A stretch of 64,000 nucleotides of DNA from Desulfuromonas sp. (GTDB lineage: Bacteria; Desulfobacterota; Desulfuromonadia; Desulfuromonadales; BM501), in NCBI RefSeq assembly GCF_002868845.1, contig NZ_PKUB01000034.1:1-64000 (forward strand). Reading direction: 5' to 3'. Below, in pieces: positions 8,025-17,152 of the stretch. A program made the position numbers and the translations under genes. A model generated the notes under the pieces. That model ran no database searches. It was not told the DNA's origin and worked only from the letters and a program-made list of their open reading frames with translations. Numbering within the stretch: the stretch's first letter is position 1; the number at the start of each line of letters is the position of its first letter.

Positions 8025-8948
8025 TCAGGCCCAAGCCTTGTCGGCGAGACTGCCGTCCCCTTCTTCGTGCGACTTACGCCAGATGTAGCCGATCGCCTCG
8101 CGCACGGCCTTGACCGGCCCCTTGTCGCGGTTGCCTTCCCGCCAGCCGAGATTCAAGGGGACCGAGCCCCAGCCCTTGTCCCAGATCAACGCCTTCCCGC
8201 TGGCGGCAAGGGGCCGCGCCTCGTCCTCGCGCATGATCCCCACCCCCTGACCGGCGATCACGAGCTCCCGAACGATCTGCTCGTTGGCCGCGGTCACGAT
8301 CCTGCCGGGAGCCATCCTGAAACCGCCCATTTTCTCCTGCATGACCTGGTAAAAGGGGAACTTGTCGCTGACCCAGACCCAGGGCAGGTCGGCGAGTTCC
8401 TGCCAGTCGCGCGGCGGGCCCGCGGCCGCCAGGTTGCTCGGGATCACCACGCAGATGCGAACCTGGGTGATGGCGGCATGGTCGATGTCGGGCGCCTGCA
8501 GCGGGCCGTAAAAGAAGCCGAGGTCGATCGTTCCGTTTCTGAGGCTCTGGGCCGTGCTCGTGGTTTCGCTGGTATGGAAGATCACGTTCAGGTCGGAGCG
8601 CAGCAGGGCGAGGCGCTGGTTGATCTCGCTGACCCGCAGAAAGGTCGGGTCGGTATTGAGGCCGATGGTGACCGACGCGGTGATGCCGCGGCTGAGGGTT
8701 TCCGCGGTGCGCTGCAGGACGCCGGCCGCCTCGAGGGTGCCCTGGGCGTGGCTCAAAAGGATGCGGCCGGGTTCGCTGAGCCGCATCCCCCGCGCGGTCC
8801 GCTCGAAGAGGCTGACGCCGAGTTCCTCCTCGAGGGCCTTGATCTGGCAGGAGAGCGCCGAAGGGCTCAGGTGCCGCAGGTCGGCGGCCCGGGTCAGGTT
8901 CCGCTCGCGCGCGATGGCGACGAACGACCTGAGCTGGTAAAGCTCCAT
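8025..8948 (-). CDS. LysR-type transcriptional regulator
   Basis: A 307-aa LTTR. Residues 1-60 form the winged helix-turn-helix (MELYQLRSFVAIARERNLTRAADLRHLSPSALS), followed by the linker helix and a periplasmic-binding-protein-like effector domain (ASVTIGLNTDPTFLR, GTIDLGFFYGPL, GIMREDEARPL). The start at MELYQLRSF is where LysR homology begins and has an upstream GGAG; an upstream ATG would add 13 residues. It is divergent from the symporter pair starting at 9112, the usual arrangement for a regulator of the neighbouring operon, so those genes are the likely target. The effector is unknown. Confidence 0.9.
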   Translation of the reverse strand: MELYQLRSFVAIARERNLTRAADLRHLSPSALSCQIKALEEELGVSLFERTARGMRLSEPGRILLSHAQGTLEAAGVLQRTAETLSRGITASVTIGLNTDPTFLRVSEINQRLALLRSDLNVIFHTSETTSTAQSLRNGTIDLGFFYGPLQAPDIDHAAITQVRICVVIPSNLAAAGPPRDWQELADLPWVWVSDKFPFYQVMQEKMGGFRMAPGRIVTAANEQIVRELVIAGQGVGIMREDEARPLAASGKALIWDKGWGSVPLNLGWREGNRDKGPVKAVREAIGYIWRKSHEEGDGSLADKAWA

Positions 8949-9111
8949 GGTCATCTCCGTGGATTCGGCAGCGTTTGAAAAATTCAAACACAGCCTAGAA
9001 AAACTTCAATTGGACTGCCAGTGTAAAACACGGTAAAAACTCAGTCCAGCAGTTTCATAACGCTTCAGCTCAACCGGGAGCGTTGCAAAAATATTCACAA
9101 AGGAGACGCCA
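8949..9111. promoter_or_regulatory. Divergent control region between lysR and the symporter genes
   Basis: 163 bp between divergent genes. A perfect GTGT-AAA-ACAC palindrome lies at 9021-9031 inside a longer imperfect GGACT...AGTCC pair (9012-9046); this is a plausible LysR operator. A weak promoter reading toward the symporter may be TTGGAC (9010-9015) with TAAAAA (9034-9039), 18 bp apart, so the palindrome would sit in the spacer. Confidence 0.4.
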
Positions 9112-9288
9112 ATGTTAGGATTGGAAGGACTGGGAGTGCCGGCCGGCTTCGCCCTGACCCTGCTCAGCGCCCTGCTGTGCATCTGGTACGGAGTGAAAAA
9201 CTGGAACCGCGGGCACCTGAGCGACGATGAGGCCCGCCGGAAGCAGGCCTGGGCCCGGGAAGAGCAGAAGGTCGAAGAGAACCTTTGA
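9112..9288 (+). CDS. Symporter small accessory protein
   Basis: A 58-aa protein with strong ribosome site AAAGGAGA before the ATG. One hydrophobic helix (FALTLLSALLCIWYG, about residues 13-27) is followed by a charged cytoplasmic tail rich in Arg, Glu and Lys (SDDEARRKQAWAREEQ). Short single-span proteins of this shape are found next to sodium:solute symporter genes in related bacteria, and here the symporter starts 16 bp downstream. It probably binds or stabilises the transporter; that function is inferred from pairing. Confidence 0.75.
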   Translation: MLGLEGLGVPAGFALTLLSALLCIWYGVKNWNRGHLSDDEARRKQAWAREEQKVEENL

Positions 9289-9304
9289 GCCGAGGAGAGC
9301 AGAA

Positions 9305-10918
9305 GTGAGTATTCCGTTGCTGACCAGCGTCGTCCTGGTCTACCTGGCGATCGTCGCCTGTCTGACAGTCAAGGCCTACCGGAGCACCACCAGCGCCGCC
9401 GACTACATGCTCGCCGGGCGCGGGATTCACCCCTTCGTCATGGCCATGTCGTACGGCGCCACATTCGTCAGCACCTCGGCGATCATCGGTTTCGGCGGCG
9501 CCTCAGCGGTCTTCGGCATGAGCGTGCTGTGGCTGACCTTTCTCACCATCATGATCGGCATTTTCATCGCCTTCGTCTTTTTCGGCCGCCGCACCCGCCT
9601 GATGGGCCTCAACCTCGAAGCCCACACCTTCCCCGAGTTTCTCGGCCGGCGCTTCGACTCGCTCGGCCTGCAGGGGCTGACCGCGCTGCTGATCTTCACC
9701 GCAATGCCGCTCTACGCCAGCGTGGTGCTGATGGGCGGCGCCAAGTTCATCTCCCAGGTGCTCGCGATCGACTACGGCGTCGCGCTCTTTTTCCTCACCG
9801 CGATCATCGCCCTTTACGTGATCATGGGCGGGCTCAAGGCGGTCATGTACACCGACGCCTTCCAGGGAAGCATCATGTTCAGCGGCCTGCTGGTTCTGCT
9901 CGGGGTCACCTACTACAAGCTCGGCGGGGTGACCCTCGCTCACCAGCGCCTGAGCGACATGCGGGAGATCGCGGTGCAGGTTTTCGGGGCCAAGGGGCAC
10001 ACCGGCTGGACGGCCTTTCCCGAACTCGGTTCCGAATACTGGCTGATCGTCGTGACGACCATTATCCTCGGGGTCGGCATCGGAGTGCTCGCCCAGCCCC
10101 AGCTGATCGTGCGCTTCATGACGGTCAAGAGCAACCGCGAGCTGAACCGCGCGGTCCTGATCGGCGGGATCTTCATCCTCGTCGCCGTCGGGGTGCCGTT
10201 CATCGTCGGGCCGCTCTCCAACGTCTTTTTCTACTACGAAAACCCCGCGACCCAGGGACAGATCGCGCTCCTCGCGGCCGAGAAGAACGTCGCCCGGATC
10301 ATCCCCATGTATATCAGCTCCGCGATGCCCCAGTGGTTCACCGCCCTTTTCATGGTCACCCTCCTCTCGGCGGCCATGAGCACCCTGAGTTCCCAGTTCC
10401 ACGCCATGGGCACGTCCCTCGGGCGCGACATCTACGAAAAGGCCCTCGGGCGCAGCGGCAACCCGGTGCTGCTGACCCGGATCGGCATCCTCTTCGCCAT
10501 CATGCTCAGCTACTTTCTCGCCTGGGGGCTCCCCAGCTTCTTCGAGGGGGGGACGGCGATCATCGCCCGCGGCACAGCGATCTTCTTCGGCATCTGCGCC
10601 GCCGCCTTTCTGCCGATGTATTTCGGGGCCATCTACTTCCGGGGCATGACCAAGCTGGCCGCCTACGCCGGTTTCGTCTGCGGCACCGCGGTCAGCTTCT
10701 TCTGGCTCTTCTTCGTCCACCTCAAGGAGTCGAAGCCGCTGCTGCTGTGCAAGGCGCTGTTCGGGGTCGATTCCCTCGCCATGGGGACCAAGTGGGCGCT
10801 CGTCGACCCGCTGGTGATCGCCCTGCCCGCCTCGGTCGCGGCGACGCTCCTCTTCAACCTGTGGGGGCGGCGGCCGTCCCGCCAGCACGTGGAGCGCTGC
10901 TTCGACAACGTGAGCTGA
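9305..10918 (+). CDS. Sodium:solute symporter (SSS family)
   Basis: A 537-aa integral membrane transporter with about 13 hydrophobic segments. Family marks include ADYMLAGRGIHPFVMAMSYGATFVSTSAIIGFGG near the N-terminus, YVIMGGLKAVMYTDAFQG, and the Na+-site helix segment LLSAAMSTLSSQFHAMGT. A GTG start (VSIPLLTSVV) is chosen because CGAGGAGAG lies just upstream and it follows the small accessory gene by 16 bp. The substrate cannot be told from sequence; relatives carry acetate, other monocarboxylates, proline or pantothenate. The divergent LysR gene probably controls it. Confidence 0.9.
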   Translation: MSIPLLTSVVLVYLAIVACLTVKAYRSTTSAADYMLAGRGIHPFVMAMSYGATFVSTSAIIGFGGASAVFGMSVLWLTFLTIMIGIFIAFVFFGRRTRLMGLNLEAHTFPEFLGRRFDSLGLQGLTALLIFTAMPLYASVVLMGGAKFISQVLAIDYGVALFFLTAIIALYVIMGGLKAVMYTDAFQGSIMFSGLLVLLGVTYYKLGGVTLAHQRLSDMREIAVQVFGAKGHTGWTAFPELGSEYWLIVVTTIILGVGIGVLAQPQLIVRFMTVKSNRELNRAVLIGGIFILVAVGVPFIVGPLSNVFFYYENPATQGQIALLAAEKNVARIIPMYISSAMPQWFTALFMVTLLSAAMSTLSSQFHAMGTSLGRDIYEKALGRSGNPVLLTRIGILFAIMLSYFLAWGLPSFFEGGTAIIARGTAIFFGICAAAFLPMYFGAIYFRGMTKLAAYAGFVCGTAVSFFWLFFVHLKESKPLLLCKALFGVDSLAMGTKWALVDPLVIALPASVAATLLFNLWGRRPSRQHVERCFDNVS

Positions 10919-10968
10919 CCCGCTGCGGGCGCCCTGCCCCGGCGGCAAGAACGACGCAACCGATGACA

Positions 10969-11008
10969 AGCGCCTCTGAGTCCCCCGGGACCAGAGGCGC
11001 TTTCTTGT
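10969..11008 (+). terminator. Terminator after the symporter gene
   Basis: A perfect 10-bp stem agcgcctctg/cagaggcgct with a 13-base loop, followed by TTCTTGTT. It lies 50 bp past the symporter stop. Confidence 0.75.
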
Positions 11009-11188
11009 TGGGGTTTGCGCCCGGCTGTTTGGCGGCGGGCCGCAAACCTTTAATCCCGACGGGGTTGTCGATTTTTCATGTTAAAACTCAAGCCCATGGG
11101 GCCACAGAAAAAATATCCAGGAAAAGGGTGAACTCCCCCTGACCGGAGGCCCCTGGCAGGACCGTGAGACGACAGAGTAGACCCCTTC

Positions 11189-13750
11189 TCAGACCGATGT
11201 TCCGCCCGGCCCTTTTTCGGGGTCCCCTTTCAGGTGGTACTTCTTGCGAAGCTGCTCCAACTGCCGTTTCTCCAGTTCCCGCTTGGCCTCGGCCTTGGCT
11301 GAGCGCCTGATCGCCTTGTCCAGGTTCTGGCGAGACTCCGCCAGGTCTTCATAAGGCGTGACCGCATCGCCTTCGGCTCCCCGCCTGGGGCCATCCAGCA
11401 GCGCCTTCAGATTCTCCTCGATGGCCAGGTTGGCCGCCTCCAGCTCCTGCTCGGCAAGCTCGGCCCGGCTCTGCGCCGCGCCGAGGGCATCCTCGGCCTC
11501 GGCCAGCAGGCCGGCGGCACCTTCCTCCGGTTCGGCATCGAGTTCGATCTGTTGCGCGGCAACGACCAGGGCGACCAGTGGCAGCTTCGGCAGAAGGTTG
11601 TCGGCGGATTCCCCCGTACAATCGATGATCTGCCCCTCTTTCAGGGCCAAAGGCAAGACCACCAGGCTGGCATCCGCCGAACATCCGATCACCGTGGCGC
11701 TTTTGCAGTCCGCGACAACGACGGCTTCGGCGTCGATCCGACCCTGCTCGAGCTCCTTCTTCAAGGCCTCGATCGTCCCCTCGCGATCCTCATTCTGAAC
11801 CGCGGCCAGCACCCTCAGTTCGGCCTGTTCCCAAAAGGGGGACCGCGTCATCATGTGGGCCAGGAGCAACATCAGCGCGCTGCTCTTTCGATGCTCGTAC
11901 CAGATATCGATCCGTCGTTCATCGGCGGCCTGATTCTCCAGGCGCTGCCATTCCTGCTCTTTCGCATCGAGCAGCACCAGGTTGTAGCCGAGCCGCAGGC
12001 CCGCGCGCAGGTTTTTGCCGAAGTTTTTGAGCTGTTCGGCATAATGCTGCTGGGTGTTGATGCCGTGGTGATTGATCAGGACGGTGTTGGCCCGCAGGGG
12101 GCCGACCCCGTAGGATTGCAGCAGCAGCGAACTGCCGACCTCGAAGGACGGGGCATTGACCACCAGCGGAAATGCCTGAACGCCGCTGGCGGCGATATCC
12201 TCATACAGTTGACTTTCGGCGGCGGCCTTCTTCAGGGCTCTCTGCGGGCCGCTCTCCTCGAGGATGCGCACCAGGGTTGTCAATCCGCTCCCGCCTTCGA
12301 GCCAGGAGGAGAATTTCAGCAGCCGCCCGCGACGGACACGGCTGTCGGAGAAGGCGAGAATCTGCGGCCGCCAGTCCCGCGGGTGCTCCAAGTCGTGCGA
12401 GGCCTGCAGCAGGTGCTCGCGCACCCGCTGCAGGTGGTAGGAGCGGCGGCTGTCGGCCCAGCGGCTTTGCTGTGCGGTGCGCTGCAGGTACTGATAAAGG
12501 CTAAACAGCACCGCCACCGCCAATGCCCCGGATTTCCAGTCGATGGCCAGCATCGCCACCAGGCAGACCAGGGCTCCGGCGAGGCTGGCGTGTTGATGAA
12601 ACCACTTGAAGCGCGGTCGGAACGAGGGGCTGGCGGCCTTGGCTTCAAAATAGGTCGCGTAGTTGAGCAGACCGTAGGAGATCAAAAAGAACATCGCCAC
12701 CACGCTGGCGATCAGGTTCAGGTTGCCGAGGCCGACGGTCAGCACGGCGATCGCCGCAGCCAGCAGGACGCCGCGTTGAGGGTTGCTGGCAGGCCCCGCC
12801 CCCTTGGAAAAAGGGTTCAGAAGGGGAAAGATTTTGTCGCCCGCCAGCGACTGCAGAATCCGGGGGGCGCCGAGAAAAGAGGCCATGGCCGAAGAGAGGG
12901 TCGCCGCGAAAACCCCGGCGACGATCAAAAAAGGCAGCCAGGCGACCCGGTTCATGGCCTCGTAATCACCGACCATCAGTTCTTGGGGCAGGGTGCCGGC
13001 AAACAAGAGTGCAGCGGCGAAATAGACCAGGACCGAAACGCCCACGGCAAGGAAGGTTCCCAGCGGCAGACTCTTGCCCGGATCGCGAAGGTCTCCCGAC
13101 ATGCTCACGCCCTGGGTGAAGCCGGTGACGGCGGGGAAAAAGACCGCGAACAGCGCCCAGAACCCGGGGCTCTCCCCCGCGGGCCGCCAGTTCGCCTGCA
13201 GAAGTTCGCCATCCCATTGCTGCAGCCCGCCGAGGAAAAAGGAGACCAGGGCCAGGCAGAGAATCCCCATAACGGCATACTGAAACCGGGTCGCCCAATC
13301 GGCCCCCTGCCAGGCGAGGACGAACAGGCCGGCGATCGCCAGCAGCGCAATGACCTGCGCCCCGCCGCCGCCCACCCCGAACAGCCCGGCGGCCACCTCT
13401 CCGAAACCGATGCAGTAGAAGCCGATCGAAACCGATTGGGCCAGAAAGAGCACCAATCCCAGTGCGCCGCCGAACTCCAGCCCCAGGGTGCGGGAGATCA
13501 GGTAATAATCGCCGCCGCCGCGGACCGTCAGGTTGGTGGCGATGGCCGACAGCGAGATGCTGGTCAGCACCGAGATGGTGTTGGCAATGAGAATGATCAG
13601 CAGGGCCTGCTGCAAGCCGGCGGCTCCGACCACGTAGCCGAGCCGCATGAAAAGGATGATCCCGAGGATGGTCAGAACGCTCGGGGTGAAGACCCCGGCA
13701 AAGGTTCCCAGCTTGTTCGTGTCCTCCAACTGCCGTCGCTGGTTGCTCAT
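11189..13750 (-). CDS. SLC12-like (Na-K-Cl cotransporter type) APC transporter
   Basis: A predicted 853-aa protein. Residues about 10-430 form a 12-helix APC-fold transporter opening with GTFAGVFTPSVLTILGIILFMRLGYVVG, the signature start of the cation-chloride cotransporter family, with FFPAVTGFTQGVSMSGDLRDPGKSLP further on. The second half (about 420 residues) is cytoplasmic, as in SLC12 proteins, and ends in a long Ala/Glu/Lys-rich coiled coil (EAEDALGAAQSRAELAEQEL). Bacterial members are little studied, so ion specificity is open. It stands alone on the minus strand. Confidence 0.85.
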   Translation of the reverse strand: MSNQRRQLEDTNKLGTFAGVFTPSVLTILGIILFMRLGYVVGAAGLQQALLIILIANTISVLTSISLSAIATNLTVRGGGDYYLISRTLGLEFGGALGLVLFLAQSVSIGFYCIGFGEVAAGLFGVGGGGAQVIALLAIAGLFVLAWQGADWATRFQYAVMGILCLALVSFFLGGLQQWDGELLQANWRPAGESPGFWALFAVFFPAVTGFTQGVSMSGDLRDPGKSLPLGTFLAVGVSVLVYFAAALLFAGTLPQELMVGDYEAMNRVAWLPFLIVAGVFAATLSSAMASFLGAPRILQSLAGDKIFPLLNPFSKGAGPASNPQRGVLLAAAIAVLTVGLGNLNLIASVVAMFFLISYGLLNYATYFEAKAASPSFRPRFKWFHQHASLAGALVCLVAMLAIDWKSGALAVAVLFSLYQYLQRTAQQSRWADSRRSYHLQRVREHLLQASHDLEHPRDWRPQILAFSDSRVRRGRLLKFSSWLEGGSGLTTLVRILEESGPQRALKKAAAESQLYEDIAASGVQAFPLVVNAPSFEVGSSLLLQSYGVGPLRANTVLINHHGINTQQHYAEQLKNFGKNLRAGLRLGYNLVLLDAKEQEWQRLENQAADERRIDIWYEHRKSSALMLLLAHMMTRSPFWEQAELRVLAAVQNEDREGTIEALKKELEQGRIDAEAVVVADCKSATVIGCSADASLVVLPLALKEGQIIDCTGESADNLLPKLPLVALVVAAQQIELDAEPEEGAAGLLAEAEDALGAAQSRAELAEQELEAANLAIEENLKALLDGPRRGAEGDAVTPYEDLAESRQNLDKAIRRSAKAEAKRELEKRQLEQLRKKYHLKGDPEKGPGGTSV

Positions 13751-14101
13751 CGATTCTCCCCGAAGGCCCGAAGCCGGATCGTGGCGACACCATGAAAGTC
13801 TACTACCTCCGGAGAAGATCCGCTATCAAGGCGAGTGCAAAAGTGGCCAGCCCTTGATGCCGGACAGATTCAACCTCGGCGGGACTTTTTTTGCCCGCAG
13901 CTCCCTGCCGCCGGCGGGACGCTCAACGCCCTCCCTCAGTCACTTTCCTACCCCACAACCGCCAGCTCCGTCCCATCTTCCCGGTAGAGCGCCCCGGCGC
14001 CTGAACCATTGACATTCCGGAGGGGTGTTTTAGCTTTTCAGTAAGGAGCGGGCACTTTCGAGGCCACCGCGGCAAAGACGGCTTCGGCCCGGCATGAAAA
14101 G
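13751..14101. other. 351-bp gene-free divergent spacer
   Basis: Lies between the SLC12-like gene (minus) and the winged-helix gene (plus). Open frames here are short and without ribosome sites. I see no clear promoter hexamers, repeats or RNA structures. Confidence 0.4.
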
Positions 14102-14572
14102 ATGAACATGCCCCTACCTTTCCTGCAGGGCCCCGACGCCCCGTTGTCGAACTTGGTGCTCCTTTTCCTGGCGGCGTTTCTGCTCATCGGCATCTCCCCC
14201 TTCCTGGGCAAGGTCGTTGCCAGAATGCGCGGATCTTCCGGCAGGCCGGGCCGACCGAAGGAGCCGGGGAGAGCCGCTCTTGAGCAGCCCTCCGGAGAAA
14301 TGAACGAGCCCCTGCACTTGAACGCCTACGAGGCGATCGTCCTCAGGCGACTGGCACAGGCCGGCAGGCGGGGCGTCTCCCTCCGGTCTGTCGACACGGA
14401 CCTTGGCATCGCCCCGTCGCTCATCGCGAGCGCGTTGGAGTCGCTGCACGCCAGGGGTTTTGTCCGCCTGGCGATAACGCTTTTAGGCCGCACCCGTGTC
14501 CATTTGTCGGGAAAAGGTCGAGGCTACGCGCAAGAGCACGGCTATGTGCCGACCCTTGGGAGCTGGCATTGA
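14102..14572 (+). CDS. Membrane-anchored protein with C-terminal winged-helix-like domain
   Basis: A 156-aa protein of no recognised family. Residues about 17-37 form one hydrophobic segment (SNLVLLFLAAFLLIGISPFL), then a basic, Pro/Gly-rich linker. Residues about 70-150 resemble a winged helix: NAYEAIVLRRLAQAG, SLRSVDTDLGIAPSLIASALESLHARGFV, then a β-wing and a Gly-Lys-rich turn. The HTH resemblance is by eye. If right, this would be a membrane-tethered DNA-binding or protein-interaction module. It converges on metX with an 18-bp gap. Confidence 0.6.
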   Translation: MNMPLPFLQGPDAPLSNLVLLFLAAFLLIGISPFLGKVVARMRGSSGRPGRPKEPGRAALEQPSGEMNEPLHLNAYEAIVLRRLAQAGRRGVSLRSVDTDLGIAPSLIASALESLHARGFVRLAITLLGRTRVHLSGKGRGYAQEHGYVPTLGSWH

Positions 14573-14590
14573 GGGGGAGATACGGCGATG

Positions 14591-15706
14591 CTAGCCGGCG
14601 AGACGGTCGAGAAACTCGACCACGTAGGGGGTGAACTTGTCCGGTTCGACGAGAAAGGAGTCGTGGCCGTAATCCGAGTCGATGAGGCGGTATTCCACCG
14701 GCTTGCCGAGGCTCTCGAGGACCGCCACCACCTCCTCGGTCTGGTTCGGGGGGTAGAGCCAGTCGGAGGTGAAGGCGAACCACAGGGAGGGGCAGCGCAG
14801 GAGGCCGAGGGCCTCTTCAAGGGAGTCGAAGTTCCAGGCGACATCGTACAGGTCGAGGGACTTTGCCAGGTAGAGGAAGCTGTTGGTGTCGAAGCGGCCG
14901 ACGAAGTTGCCGCCGTTGTACTCAAGGTAGCGCTCCACCTCGTACTGACCGAAGAAGTCGAAGAGTCCGTCGCGGGCCGAAAAGCGCCGCCCGAACTTGA
15001 GGTGCATGGAAGCGTCGGAGAGGAAGGAGATGTGGCCCATGGCCCGGGCCAGGGCGAAGCCGTCGGCGGGCGGGTGCTCCGGCTTGTAGTTCCCCTTTTT
15101 CCACAGCGGGTCGTTAAAGATCGCCTGGCGGGCCACGGCGTTGAGGGCGATGGCCATGGGGGAGGTGCGCCCGGTGCCGGCGATAGGGATGATGGAGCGC
15201 ACCGCATCCGGGTAGAGGATGCCCCACTCAAGAGCCTGCATCGCCCCCATGCTGCCGCCGATGACGGTCACCAGGGAGTCGATGCCGAGACGCTCGAGGA
15301 GCATTTTCTGGGCGCGCACCATGTCGCGCACCATGACCACCGGAAAGGACAGGTTGTAGGGGCGCCCGGTGCGCGGGTTGGTGCTGGCCGGACCGGTGGA
15401 GCCCTTGCAGGAGCCGATGACGTTGGAGCAGATCACGAAGTAGCGCTCGGTGTCGAGCACCTTTCCGGGGCCTATCATGTCGTCCCACCAGCCCGGCTTG
15501 CGGTCTTCCGGCGCGTAGCGGCCGGCCGCGTGGGCGTCGCCGGTCCAGGCGTGGGTGACGAGGATGACGTTTGACCGGTCAGCGTTGAGCGCTCCGTAGG
15601 TCTCGTAGGCAAGCCGGATCGGGCCGAGCAGGCGACCGCTTTCCAACTGCAGTTCGGTGTCGAACTCGGCGTATTCAGTTGTGACGATGCCGACCGATCC
15701 GCTCAA
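14591..15706 (-). CDS. metX: Homoserine O-acetyltransferase MetX
   Basis: Transfers an acetyl (or succinyl) group from CoA to homoserine, the first committed step of methionine synthesis. The 371-aa alpha/beta-hydrolase-fold protein has the nucleophile elbow GGSMGAMQ, the acid residue in TSDWLYP and the His in [10 protein letters not shown], with [15 protein letters not shown] upstream, all typical of MetX. Whether acetyl- or succinyl-CoA is used cannot be safely read from sequence. A SAM-I riboswitch and terminator precede it. metW, which commonly follows metX, is absent: the next gene is convergent. Confidence 0.95.
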   Translation of the reverse strand: MSGSVGIVTTEYAEFDTELQLESGRLLGPIRLAYETYGALNADRSNVILVTHAWTGDAHAAGRYAPEDRKPGWWDDMIGPGKVLDTERYFVICSNVIGSCKGSTGPASTNPRTGRPYNLSFPVVMVRDMVRAQKMLLERLGIDSLVTVIGGSMGAMQALEWGILYPDAVRSIIPIAGTGRTSPMAIALNAVARQAIFNDPLWKKGNYKPEHPPADGFALARAMGHISFLSDASMHLKFGRRFSARDGLFDFFGQYEVERYLEYNGGNFVGRFDTNSFLYLAKSLDLYDVAWNFDSLEEALGLLRCPSLWFAFTSDWLYPPNQTEEVVAVLESLGKPVEYRLIDSDYGHDSFLVEPDKFTPYVVEFLDRLAG

Positions 15707-15756
15707 ATCATATCCCTATGACCACCAGGCGCTGCACCGAAGTGCAGGGGTTGCTG

Positions 15757-15796
15757 GAAAAAAGGCCCCTTCCCGGATCAGATGGGAAGGGGCCTT
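15757..15796 (-). terminator. Riboswitch-controlled terminator ahead of metX
   Basis: On the minus strand a 13-bp perfect stem (arms 15796-15784 and 15774-15762) is followed by a U-run ending near 15757. It lies between the SAM aptamer and the metX start, so transcription would stop here when SAM is bound. Confidence 0.85.
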
Positions 15797-15829
15797 CGGA
15801 TACATGAATGGAGCGTATCGTCTGGCTCC

Positions 15830-15942
15830 GTCCTCATCTTCCCCCGCTGCCGGGGAAGGAATTAGCACCTGGCGTCCGCGCCGCGCGAACCGGTTGCTGT
15901 GGTTTCACAGGGCCTTATCCCTCCACCACTCTTGATAAAGAC
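15830..15942 (-). ncRNA. SAM-I (S-box) riboswitch aptamer
   Basis: Read on the minus strand, the conserved S-box elements appear in order: P1 arm gtctttatc then AAGAGTGGTGGAGGGA, the CTGTGAAACCACAGCAACC core, the GGTGCTAATTCC segment, and the closing P1 arm gatgaggac. The two P1 arms (15942-15934 and 15838-15830) pair along all nine bases with G-U pairs. Followed by a terminator and metX, it fits known transcriptional control of methionine genes by S-adenosylmethionine. Confidence 0.92.
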
Positions 15943-16279
15943 GTTGCACTATCTATTTGTAAGGACAGACTCTAACGAAAAGCCGGGGCATTGTCAAACG
16001 GATTTGGCGGCCTGACGCCGGTCTCAGGCGGCGAGGGGCGAGTGCCGGTTTTTGGTTCGATGGGTGTCCGTCGATCGCCCTGCCTGTCCGGGAAGGGACG
16101 TATTGGCCTTTCAAGGCACCGCCCTGCCGTTGGGAGAAACCGAAGGGGCGCCTCTCCCCCCGGCTTGACAGAGAGGCCTTTGCCTATATGCTGAGGGTGA
16201 AAGTGGGCATCTCGGGCCCGGAAAACTCCGGACCTTTGGGCCCTCGACCCGAACCATCACGAAAAGGGGAGGTGTGACC
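15943..16279. other. 337-bp gene-free stretch
   Basis: It must hold the promoter for the metX leader (minus) and for the DUF2780 gene (plus). AT-rich bases at 15945-15975 (minus strand TTACAAATAGATAGT) are a likely metX -10 region. Frames here lack coding character. Confidence 0.35.
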
Positions 16280-16702
16280 ATGGCAGGGATTCAGGACTTC
16301 ATTCAGATGGCGAGCCAGAACCTGGGGATCAACCAAGAGACCGCCAGCGCGGCGACCGGTGGCATCCTCGGTTTTATGAAGGAGAAGGTCGGCGGGGCCG
16401 ACTTCGATGAGTTGCTCGGCAGACTGCCGGGTGCGGAGAACCTTCTTCACGGCTCCGAAGAGGGGGCCGAAGAGCACCACGAAGGGATGATGGGCGGCCT
16501 GATGAAGAAGGTGACAGAGATGCTCCACATCGGCGGCGGAGCCGGCCTGGCCGGGATGCTGGGCGGCTCGGGTCTCGACGCCGCGAAACTGGGGCCCTTC
16601 GTTTCGATGTTCGTCGGCTTCCTCAAAGAGAACGCCAACGGGGGCCTGGCGGGCCGGCTCCTCGACAAGGTGCCCGAGTTGAGCAAGTTCATGGGAAAAT
16701 AG
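16280..16702 (+). CDS. DUF2780 domain protein
   Basis: A 140-aa protein rich in Gly, Ala, Met and Leu. The pattern FIQMASQNLGINQETASAATGGILGFMKEKV, repeats of GG-x-GLAGMLGG type, and the C-terminal LLDKVPELSKFMGK suit the DUF2780 family (VcgC/VcgE-like), whose role is unknown. There is no signal peptide. ATG at 16280 is preferred to GTG six bases upstream because GGGGAGGT ends six bases before it. It is a single-gene unit closed by a strong terminator. Confidence 0.7.
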   Translation: MAGIQDFIQMASQNLGINQETASAATGGILGFMKEKVGGADFDELLGRLPGAENLLHGSEEGAEEHHEGMMGGLMKKVTEMLHIGGGAGLAGMLGGSGLDAAKLGPFVSMFVGFLKENANGGLAGRLLDKVPELSKFMGK

Positions 16703-16750
16703 GGGCCGGATTCAGGCGATCCGGAATCGCCGATCGACTCTACCAGACGA

Positions 16751-16800
16751 AAAAAGGCCGGGTCGCCCCTCCTCCCCGGAGGGGCGACCCGGCCTTTGCC
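16751..16800. terminator. Strong bidirectional terminator
   Basis: A 20-bp perfect inverted repeat (16753-16772 and 16778-16797) with a 5-base loop. T-rich sequence follows on the plus strand and a run of A precedes it (T on the minus strand), so it can end transcription from either side. Confidence 0.85.
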
Positions 16801-17152
16801 TTTCCTTCCGCCCTCCCCCCCCGGCCCGTCACGGCAACCACCGCTTGAGCAGAAAACCCACCCCCTTCCTGCCGGCCAACTTCTCCGCGCTTGCCTGACC
16901 TTCCCCCTCGGGCGCCCGCGCCGACGGCGGGGACGACTCGCCTCGGTCTTCCCCGAGAAGCCCGGCCGCGCTGTTTAAATTGCAGGCATTGGCGCCCAAT
17001 AAAGGTGCAGCAAACCGTCCAAGGGGGGGGCGTGGATCTCCGCCCCCCCCGAAACGAGGCGCTTTTAAGGACGGCATGGGAGTTGAAAGAGGACCTCGAC
17101 AACTTCGGCGACAGCGGCGTCGCCGAAAAATAAGACGAGGAGGTCTTGGACG
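16801..17152. other. 352-bp gene-free stretch before amt
   Basis: Frames here have no ribosome site or coding pattern. No PII (glnK/glnB) gene, a frequent amt partner, is present. G-runs and C-runs around 17025-17050 form a weak inverted repeat. No sigma-54 type GG-N10-GC site was convincing. Confidence 0.35.

Noticed and set aside
7749-8978. Long plus-strand frame over the LysR gene
   Set aside because: It is the complement of a clear LysR coding sequence.
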